The translations under genes and the position numbers were made by a program. Below, in pieces: positions 12,629 to 17,333 of a stretch of DNA of 17,333 bases (the stretch's first letter is position 1; each line of letters begins with the position of its first letter). Source of the stretch: Acidobacteriota bacterium (GTDB lineage Bacteria > Acidobacteriota > Vicinamibacteria > Vicinamibacterales > CAVVIG01). The stretch lies in assembly GCA_016195295.1 (NCBI GenBank), contig JACPZV010000240.1:1-17333 (forward strand). Reading direction: 5' to 3'. The notes under the pieces were generated by a model, which was not told where the DNA came from, did not search any database, and saw only the letters and a program-made list of their open reading frames with translations.

Positions 12629-12942
12629 GCCAAGAACGTGTGCGCGAGGCGGTCGAGCAGCTGCGACAGCGTCTCGCCGTTCAGCGCGAAAGCTTCAAGT
12701 TCCGGCGCCCACGAGAGTTTGTAACTTCTGGCCATCGCCGACACCCAGATTTGCCGCACGGGCGCGTTCGGCGAGACGACGAATTTGGCCTCGGAAGGTT
12801 CCTCGAAGACGAGGTTGAGGACGCCGTTCTGCAGCTCGACTTCGAAGTCTTCGCTGTCCGCGAATGGCAGAAGCGCACGGCGTGCCGCGTCGAGCGCCTT
12901 GTCGCACTTCACGCGGAATTCCTGTTCGGAGAGAACGGTCAT
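12622..12942 (-). CDS. cyaY: CyaY/frataxin-family iron-binding protein
   Basis: The 106-residue product has the frataxin fold signature. It begins MTVLSEQEFRVKCDKALDAA, a helix with the acidic face used for iron binding (residues ~20-40 also hold several Asp/Glu). The core strands follow as FEVELQNGVLNLVFEE and FVVSPNAPVRQIWVSA, then YKLSW and a final helix GETLSQLLDRLAHTFL. Frataxins bind iron and regulate or assist cysteine-desulfurase-driven iron-sulfur cluster assembly. Length is almost exactly that of the family. No isc genes are seen nearby, so it stands alone between the racemase gene and the microprotein gene. The ATG at 12942 is the first in-frame methionine and gives the expected N-terminus. 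The ECF-like promoter downstream on the other strand points away from it. Confidence 0.85.
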   Translation of the reverse strand: MTVLSEQEFRVKCDKALDAARRALLPFADSEDFEVELQNGVLNLVFEEPSEAKFVVSPNAPVRQIWVSAMARSYKLSWAPELEAFALNGETLSQLLDRLAHTFLAG

Positions 12943-12952
12943 GGACGTATTA

Positions 12953-12979
12953 AACCTTTGCCGGAGGCCACCCGTCTAA
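12953..12979 (+). promoter_or_regulatory. Candidate ECF-sigma promoter of the microprotein
   Basis: AACC at 12953-12956, a 16-bp spacer, and CGTCTAA at 12973-12979 match the AAC...CGTC pattern of extracytoplasmic-function (sigma-E-like) promoters. The transcription start would lie about 20 bp before the microprotein ATG, leaving room for the GAGAGGA ribosome-binding site. Confidence 0.5.
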
Positions 12980-13003
12980 CTTTGAGTGAGAGGAAACACG
13001 CAC

Positions 13004-13090
13004 ATGCACGAATGGACGTTTTCGGCGTCGGCGGAGTGGGTCGTCGGTCTGCTGCTCGTCGTGGTGATCGTCGCGACGATGTTCGCGTAG
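13004..13090 (+). CDS. 28-residue single-pass membrane microprotein
   Basis: This very short frame reads MHEWTFSASAEWVVGLLLVV and then VIVATMFA-stop. It is one hydrophobic helix (about residues 12-27) after a short polar N-terminus. GAGAGGA at 12988-12994 is a good ribosome-binding site 9-10 nt upstream. Upstream of that is an ECF-like promoter. The TAG stop is in the GTAG foot of a REP-like hairpin. I know no family for it; a role as a small regulator or stabiliser of a membrane complex is speculation. Length, signals and spacing favour a real gene, but coding potential for such a short frame is uncertain. Confidence 0.5.
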   Translation: MHEWTFSASAEWVVGLLLVVVIVATMFA

Positions 13091-13118
13091 CGTGTCGCCA
13101 GCGACGGGTCCGCGCTAC
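13087..13118. repeat. REP-like element with GTAG/CTAC ends at shared stop codons
   Basis: GTAGCG (13087-13092) and CGCTAC (13113-13118) are inverted ends around a hairpin GTCGC-CA-GCGAC (13094-13105). The TAG stop of the microprotein (13088-13090) and the TAG stop of the VWA gene (complement of 13115-13117) both lie in these ends. Confidence 0.6.
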
Positions 13119-14050
13119 CTGTCTCCGACGGTGAATTTGTCGGGCGCGGCCACATAACTCCGGCGCGCGCGCGCCGTCAGACCCGGCTTCTTCATCTTCA
13201 CCGCCAGCTTGTGCACGCGGTTGTCCAGTTGGGTCGGGCTGAACCCGATCACGTACTGGCTGTGAAGCTCGTACGCGACGCGCGTGAAGGTCGGCGCGAG
13301 ATCGGCGGTCTTGGTGAGCTCGAAGTAGCCGCCACCGGTTTCGTCGGCGATCTTCCGTAGTCCGCTGTCCGGCTTGCTGCGCACCATCCGCTGCCCGTTG
13401 AAGTAATTGCTCTCGAGTCCGATCGCGTAGATCATCACTTCGTCCGCGCGGGCTCGCTCGATCACTTTGCCGAGGCTCATCGTCTTGCTCTCGGTGTCGT
13501 CGCCGTCGGTAAAGACGAGAATCACGCGGCGCCCCTCGATGCCTCTCAGTTCGTCGAGGCTCGCGCCCACCGCGTCCCACAGGCGCGTGCCGTTGCCGTA
13601 GTCCAGCTCCTTCACGTCGGTCACGAGCTCGTCGCGATCGCTGGTGAACCGCGCGCTGAATTGAATCTTGTCGTTGAACGCGCCGACGCGACCCTTGTCG
13701 TCGGGCAGCAGCCGGATGATGAATTGTTCAGCCGCCTGACGCAGCAGCCCGATCGTTCCCGTCATGCTCCCGCTCGTGTCGAGCATCACGATGACCGTGA
13801 TCGGATGAATGCCGTTGTCGAAGTACACGATTGGTTGCGGCTTGTCGTTGTCGAAGACCTCGAAGTCGTCCTTAGTGAGGTCCGGCACCAGGCGCTTGTC
13901 GGCGTCCGCCACCGTGACGAACAACGAGACGATCTGCGTGCCAGACTTGAACGTTGGTGCCTGGGGCGCCTGCGGCTGCTGCGCGGCCAGCCCTGCGGCG
14001 GCGATGGTCGCCAGCGCCACGGCGCTCGACATGCGCGTCCACATGATCAT
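13115..14050 (-). CDS. Secreted VWA-domain protein (VWFA-related Acidobacterial domain)
   Basis: The 311-residue protein has an N-terminal signal peptide (RMSSAVALATIAAAGLAAQQ) and a Pro/Gln-rich linker. The conserved segment SLFVTVADADKRLVPDLTKD then leads to DFEVFDNDKPQPIVYFDNG, the mark of the VWFA-related Acidobacterial domain. The von Willebrand A domain follows with a complete metal site: D91-T92-S93-G94-S95 (LDTSGSM), T155 (GTRLWDA) and D182 (FTDGDD). Length is normal for this lineage-specific family, whose function is unknown; the MIDAS site points to metal-dependent protein-ligand contact at the cell surface or periplasm. I take the ATG at 14050, though the one at 14044 is almost equivalent. 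It converges on the microprotein gene and shares a REP-like element with it. Confidence 0.88.
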   Translation of the reverse strand: MIMWTRMSSAVALATIAAAGLAAQQPQAPQAPTFKSGTQIVSLFVTVADADKRLVPDLTKDDFEVFDNDKPQPIVYFDNGIHPITVIVMLDTSGSMTGTIGLLRQAAEQFIIRLLPDDKGRVGAFNDKIQFSARFTSDRDELVTDVKELDYGNGTRLWDAVGASLDELRGIEGRRVILVFTDGDDTESKTMSLGKVIERARADEVMIYAIGLESNYFNGQRMVRSKPDSGLRKIADETGGGYFELTKTADLAPTFTRVAYELHSQYVIGFSPTQLDNRVHKLAVKMKKPGLTARARRSYVAAPDKFTVGDR

Positions 14051-14062
14051 GAATCCAGCTTA

Positions 14063-14526
14063 CTACGGTGTTGCCCGCCGGCGCAGACTGTCCAGCTCGG
14101 TCTTGAAGAACTGGACTTGCGCCAGCTGATCGGCGGTCGGTCGACCCGTGGACCGGCTCATGTTGTACGGCGCGCTGCCCCGGTCCGCCGCCGTGAAAAC
14201 CGTACGCGCGACGACGGCGCTGATGCGCCGCCGCGTACAGAATGTTCGGGTCCGACGGATCCATCGCGATGTCGTTGACGCCGGTGTCCTCATCGATCTG
14301 GAGCGACGGTTTCCACTTCCAGACGCCGCCTGTCGCGCTCTCCCGACGGAGAACGTCGATGAGGTCGACTCGACAAAACGGCGATGTTGACGATGCGCCC
14401 GCTCATCGCGGCGGGGCCGATCGTACGGAACTTGAGAGCGGCCAGTGAGGAGGCCGTCAGCGTCGCTGACGGCTGATCGCGCGGAACCGTCCCCAGATCG
14501 ATGGTCGGAACAAGCAGGATGTCCAA
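14063..14526 (-). pseudogene. Remnant of a VPS10/BNR-repeat glycosyl-hydrolase-like protein
   Basis: Parts of one secreted beta-propeller protein survive in different frames. The N-terminal portion reads TASSLAALKFRTIGPAAMSG then RIVNIAV. Next, in another frame, comes VESTSSTFSVGRA, then GGVWKWKPSLQIDEDTGVND and IAMDPSDPNILYAAAHQRRR, ending in the typical AYGFHGGGPG. The last piece has STGRPTADQLAQVQFFKTEL and then DSLRRRATP-stop. Intact proteins of this kind exceed 900 residues, and fewer than 160 codons remain. Internal deletions and at least two frameshifts are evident. No signal peptide can be recognised at the start. It is dead as a gene. Confidence 0.8.
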
Positions 14527-14575
14527 GAAAACAAGCGCTTTACGCGCGTCGGCATGTTACCTTCAAATCCCCGAC

Positions 14576-14604
14576 TTGACCGGTCGGATTTGCGCAAGTA
14601 CACT
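14576..14604 (+). promoter_or_regulatory. Candidate sigma-70 promoter of the FTR1 gene
   Basis: TTGACC (14576-14581, 5/6 to the -35 consensus), a 17-bp spacer and TACACT (14599-14604, 4/6 to the -10 consensus) lie upstream of the iron permease. The expected transcription start near 14611 is just before the candidate Fur box. Confidence 0.5.
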
Positions 14605-14616
14605 AATTTCATATTC

Positions 14617-14631
14617 TGAGATTGAGTCTCA
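14617..14631 (+). promoter_or_regulatory. Candidate Fur box (7-1-7 inverted repeat)
   Basis: TGAGATTGAGTCTCA is a 7-1-7 inverted repeat with 6 of 7 positions matching between arms, and each arm matches TGATAAT at 5 of 7. It lies over the expected transcription start of the FTR1 gene, where binding would block initiation. Fur control of FTR1-type genes is common. Confidence 0.5.
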
Positions 14632-14652
14632 TTTTAGAGATCGGCTGTCTTC

Positions 14653-15498
14653 ATGCTTCAGGCGCTCGTCATCACGCTTCGCGAAGGGTTCGAAGCGTTC
14701 CTCATTGTCGCGATTAGCCTCGCGTATCTTCGCAAGTCTGGTCGAGCGCCGCTCGTTCGCGCCGTGCGCTGGGGCGTTGCCGCGGCCATCGCTGTCAGCG
14801 TGATCGGCGGCTACCTGCTCCTGCGCGCCGCGAATCAGGAATGGCTCGACGGACCGCTTGCGGTGATTGCCGCGGCGTCAGTCACGTGGATGATCATCCA
14901 CATGTGGCGGACCGGCCGTCGCATGAAAGGCGACATCGAAGGACGGCTCCAGCAGTCGAGCGTGCGGCCTGGCGCCGCGGCGTTCATCGGCGTGTTTCTG
15001 TTTACGCTGCTGATGGTCAGCCGCGAAGGCATGGAAACGGCGCTGCTCTTGATGCAGTTGCGGCAGACGATGCATCTCGCGCTCGGCGCGGCGATCGGCG
15101 TGGCCGGCGCGGCGAGCGTCGCGTGGCTGTGGTCGCGCTACGGTCATCGAATCAACCTCGCCTTGTTCTTCCAGGCGACCGCGATTTTTCTCATCGTGTT
15201 CGTCGTGCAGCTCGTCATTCGCGGCACTCACGAGATGGCCGAGCAGCACTTCCTGCCGTACAGTGACGTCATCCACTCCGCCACCGAATCCTGGGGACCC
15301 GACAGCGCGTTCGGCCACACGCTGACCTATCTCCTCGTGATTCTTCCCGTGGCTTGGCTCCTGATGAAGTCGCTGGTCTCGCGCCGGCCGATCTTCCAGC
15401 GCCCTGCGCCCGAAACGCGTCTAGAATCGGGGCGTGGTGGGCCAGCCTCCGACCGTCGTCGATCCGATCTCGATCGACGCGCTGAAGTTCTCCGCTAG
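14653..15498 (+). CDS. FTR1/EfeU-family iron permease
   Basis: The 281-residue membrane protein carries two R-E-x-x-E iron-transit motifs: REGFE at residues 10-14 (ITLREGFEAFLIVA) and REGME at 124-128 (VSREGMETALLLMQL). About seven hydrophobic helices are visible, consistent with the FTR1/EfeU family that imports ferric iron made by an oxidase partner. No EfeO/EfeB partner gene is near. A promoter with a Fur-like box precedes it, but no clear ribosome-binding site does. The last ~30 residues (PAPETRLESGRGG onward) are polar, basic and unlike the family, so they may be a non-conserved cytoplasmic tail. The next gene starts 90 bp downstream. Confidence 0.92.
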   Translation: MLQALVITLREGFEAFLIVAISLAYLRKSGRAPLVRAVRWGVAAAIAVSVIGGYLLLRAANQEWLDGPLAVIAAASVTWMIIHMWRTGRRMKGDIEGRLQQSSVRPGAAAFIGVFLFTLLMVSREGMETALLLMQLRQTMHLALGAAIGVAGAASVAWLWSRYGHRINLALFFQATAIFLIVFVVQLVIRGTHEMAEQHFLPYSDVIHSATESWGPDSAFGHTLTYLLVILPVAWLLMKSLVSRRPIFQRPAPETRLESGRGGPASDRRRSDLDRRAEVLR

Positions 15499-15557
15499 TC
15501 GCGTTGAAAGGCGTAGAATCTGGACCGTGATTGGCGTCCGGCCCGTCCGCCGGTCGT

Positions 15558-15575
15558 GTCCGGCGTTCGCCGGAC
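15558..15575. repeat. Palindromic hairpin directly upstream of a ribosome-binding site
   Basis: GTCCGGCG-TT-CGCCGGAC is a perfect 8-bp inverted repeat with a 2-nt loop. Its end lies one base before AGGGGAG (15577-15583), the ribosome-binding site of the aminotransferase-fold gene. It could influence translation or be another dispersed palindrome. Confidence 0.55.
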
Positions 15576-15588
15576 CAGGGGAGAACAT

Positions 15589-16854
15589 ATGAATCGTCGC
15601 GAATTCGCTCGGCTTCTGGCCATCGGCGGCGCCGTTCCGTTCGTCACGCCGGAGTTGACCTGGGCGCGGTCGGCCAAGCTGCCGCCCACGCCGGCCTCAC
15701 CGGACGAGAAATTCTGGATGAGCGTGCGCGATCAGTTCGTGATGCCGAAAGAGCTCACGATGCTCAACGCCGCCAACCTCTGTCCCTCGTCTGCGCCGGT
15801 CCTTGACACGTTGTACAAAACGACGCGCGACATGGACCAGGATCCGTCGATGGAGAACCGCGCGAAACTCGGCGAAGGCCGTGAGAACACGCGGAGGCTG
15901 CTGGCGGAGTTCCTGCGCGTGACGCCTGAAGAAATCGTGATCACGCGCAACACCAGCGAGTCGAACAATCTCGTCTCCACCGGCCTCGACCTCAAGCCCG
16001 GCGACGAAGTCCTGCTGACCGCGGACAACCATCCGAGCAATCACACCGCGTGGCAGCAGAAGGCCAAGCGTTTCGGCTTCACCGTCATCGATGTGCCGGT
16101 GCCGAACCCGCATCCCGGGTTCGATTACTACGTCGACGCGTTCACGAAGGCCATCACGCCGCGGACGAAGGTCATCTCGTTCACGCACCAGACGAGCACC
16201 GTGGGCGACCTGTTCCCGGCGAAGGACATTTGCCGGCTGGCGCGCGAGCGCGGCATTCTGACGCTGGTCGACGGCGCGCAGAGCTTCGGGCTGTTCGACG
16301 TCGACCTGAGCGACATCCAGCCGGACTTCTACAGCGGCAGCGCGCACAAGTGGCCGTGTGGGCCGAAAGAGAACGGCGTGCTGTACATCAACAAGAGCGC
16401 GCAGTCGAAGATCTGGGCGAGCATTTTCAGCGCGTACCCCGGCCGCGTCGGCGTCTCGCGCACGTTCGAGGGCTTCGGCCAGCGCGACGAGCCGGCGATG
16501 ATCGCGTTCGGCGAGGCGCTGAAGCTCCAGACGCAGATCGGCCGCGCCAACATCGAACGGCGATCACGCGAGCTGACGACCGGGCTGATTGAAGGATTGA
16601 AGAAGATCGACGGCGTCAAGATCTGGACGAGTCCCGAGCCGTCACGGCGTGCCGCCGTGTTGTCGTTCCAGCCGGGCAGCCTGGACGTGCGCACGCTGTC
16701 GGCCGCGCTCTACAAGAACGACCATCTTGGCTGCGCGACGCGCGGCGGCCAGGATCGCCCCGGACTCCGCTTCTCGCCGCACTTCTACAACACGCACGCG
16801 GACGTCGAGAAGGCGATCGCGGCGGTGAAGAAGTACATGGCGGCCGGCGTCTGA
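15589..16854 (+). CDS. Tat-exported class V aminotransferase-fold PLP enzyme
   Basis: The 421-residue protein begins MNRREFARLLAIGGAVPFV, a twin-arginine (RRxF) signal of the kind that exports folded, cofactor-bearing proteins. The body is an aminotransferase class V fold (isopenicillin-N-epimerase or cysteine-desulfurase-like). It contains ITRNTSESNNLVSTGL (118-133), ADNHPSNHTAWQQKAKRFGF (145-164), the PLP-contacting LVDGAQSFG (D228, Q231) and SGSAHKWPCGPKENG with the Schiff-base lysine K254. The C-terminal GCATRGG and PGLRFSPHFYNT are typical. AGGGGAG lies 5 nt before the ATG and decides the start over an in-frame GTG 33 bp upstream. The substrate is unknown; family members act as epimerases, desulfurases or lyases. 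Export of such an enzyme is consistent with the Tat signal. Confidence 0.9.
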   Translation: MNRREFARLLAIGGAVPFVTPELTWARSAKLPPTPASPDEKFWMSVRDQFVMPKELTMLNAANLCPSSAPVLDTLYKTTRDMDQDPSMENRAKLGEGRENTRRLLAEFLRVTPEEIVITRNTSESNNLVSTGLDLKPGDEVLLTADNHPSNHTAWQQKAKRFGFTVIDVPVPNPHPGFDYYVDAFTKAITPRTKVISFTHQTSTVGDLFPAKDICRLARERGILTLVDGAQSFGLFDVDLSDIQPDFYSGSAHKWPCGPKENGVLYINKSAQSKIWASIFSAYPGRVGVSRTFEGFGQRDEPAMIAFGEALKLQTQIGRANIERRSRELTTGLIEGLKKIDGVKIWTSPEPSRRAAVLSFQPGSLDVRTLSAALYKNDHLGCATRGGQDRPGLRFSPHFYNTHADVEKAIAAVKKYMAAGV

Positions 16855-16875
16855 GAGTGAGGCAAGGAAAAGAAC

Positions 16876-16893
16876 TTTACTTCAGAAAGTAAA
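16876..16893 (+). promoter_or_regulatory. Candidate operator upstream of a membrane protein
   Basis: TTTACTT-CAGA-AAGTAAA is a perfect 7-bp inverted repeat with a 4-base centre. The AT-rich sequence stands out in this GC-rich window and lies 18 bp before the ATG at 16912. It looks like a binding site for a dimeric regulator, which I cannot name. Confidence 0.5.
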
Positions 16894-16911
16894 ACAATAG
16901 GATGAGCGGTC

Positions 16912-17333
16912 ATGCAGACCGCCGTCCTCCGTTCCCTGCGCCCGATCATCAGTGGGCTCGCGTCGCTTGCCAGCCTCGGGGTCGCCCTGAGCTGCGGCTG
17001 GCTCGCGACGATGGAACTGTTCCTGCGGCGGCCTGATTACGGATGGCGGTTTCTCATTGAAGCCGCGGTCGTCGTCGAGAGCGCAGTCACCCTCGCGGTC
17101 CTCGAGGATCTGGCGCCGTCCGCGCTGCGATGGCCGCTCGTGGCCGGCGCGGTTGCGACCGGTCTCCTGGGCTGGTGGGTCATCGCCGAGGACCTGTCGC
17201 GGCCCGGGCTCCCGGCGAGACCCCACTTCGAGGGCTACCTGCTGATTGTCGGCCTCGCCCTGATCGCGTACGGCGTGCTGACGATCGTCGCGATGCTTAC
17301 TGTTGCGCCGCCGCGGTCCCTGCGGGCTTCGGC
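16912..17333 (+). CDS. Unrecognised multi-pass membrane protein, N-terminal part
   Basis: The frame stays open for 140 codons to the right edge. It starts MQTAVLRSLRPIISGLASLA and shows several hydrophobic segments: about residues 14-32, 45-65, 75-92 and 110-130. No family is recognised. An AGG sits about 10 nt before the start. An AT-rich inverted repeat just upstream suggests dedicated regulation. The gene is incomplete, so its true length and topology are unknown. Confidence 0.65.
   Translation, partial: MQTAVLRSLRPIISGLASLASLGVALSCGWLATMELFLRRPDYGWRFLIEAAVVVESAVTLAVLEDLAPSALRWPLVAGAVATGLLGWWVIAEDLSRPGLPARPHFEGYLLIVGLALIAYGVLTIVAMLTVAPPRSLRAS

Noticed and set aside
1..17333. CRISPR array, insertion sequence, phage or defence island
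   Set aside because: No regular spacer-repeat array, no transposase or integrase, and no defence family apart from the DUF433/DUF5615 pair was found.

Overview
The window is a GC-rich bacterial chromosome fragment, most likely from Acidobacteriota (Vicinamibacteria-like) and possibly from a soil metagenome. Three lineage-typical families support this: a VWFA-related Acidobacterial-domain protein, the remnant of an ADOP-type (Acidobacterial duplicated orphan) permease, and the remnant of a VPS10/BNR-repeat hydrolase. The assignment rests on family recognition; no rRNA is present.

Layout. (1) 1-2680, minus strand: the N-terminal part of heme A synthase (ctaA), a cupredoxin-like lipoprotein and an M23 metallopeptidase. 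(2) 2730-2804: tRNA-Glu(CTC). (3) 2940-3960, minus: a badly decayed ADOP/MacB-type permease. Next to it, on plus, is a DUF433/DUF5615 toxin-antitoxin-like pair (4001-4562). (4) 4694-6383, minus: a single-pass membrane protein of unknown function and an exported TPR protein. (5) 6515-10620, plus: a cytochrome c oxidase operon in the unusual order subunit I - III - IV - small membrane protein - CxxC membrane protein - subunit II. (6) 10685-12566: two divergent genes, an ornithine cyclodeaminase/mu-crystallin family protein and a proline-racemase family enzyme, which together suggest hydroxyproline or proline-analogue catabolism. (7) 12622-14050: a CyaY/frataxin gene, a 28-residue membrane microprotein behind an ECF-sigma-like promoter, and a secreted VWA protein. 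(8) 14063-14526: remnant of a VPS10/BNR protein. (9) 14653-16854: an FTR1-type iron permease with a candidate Fur box, then a Tat-exported class V aminotransferase fold enzyme. (10) 16912-end: start of an unrecognised membrane protein behind a perfect inverted repeat.

How the genes fit together. The left end (heme A synthesis, copper-binding-type lipoprotein) and the middle operon (oxidase subunits I, II, III, IV) belong to aerobic respiration. CyaY and FTR1 concern iron handling. Between the genes lie several families of short repeats that often overlap stop codons: REP-like hairpins with a GTAG/CTAC foot, a GGGCTGAGAGCT-type repeat, a 9-bp GGACACAAA-type tandem, and a CTTCGACAGGCTCAGG hairpin that has become part of a coding region. 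I found no CRISPR array, no intact mobile element and no recognisable defence or biosynthetic system. The most noteworthy points are the oxidase subunit I lacking the canonical K-channel lysine, its rearranged operon with a CxxC protein, the repeat-derived protein segments, and an OCD-family enzyme apparently missing its substrate-binding segment.
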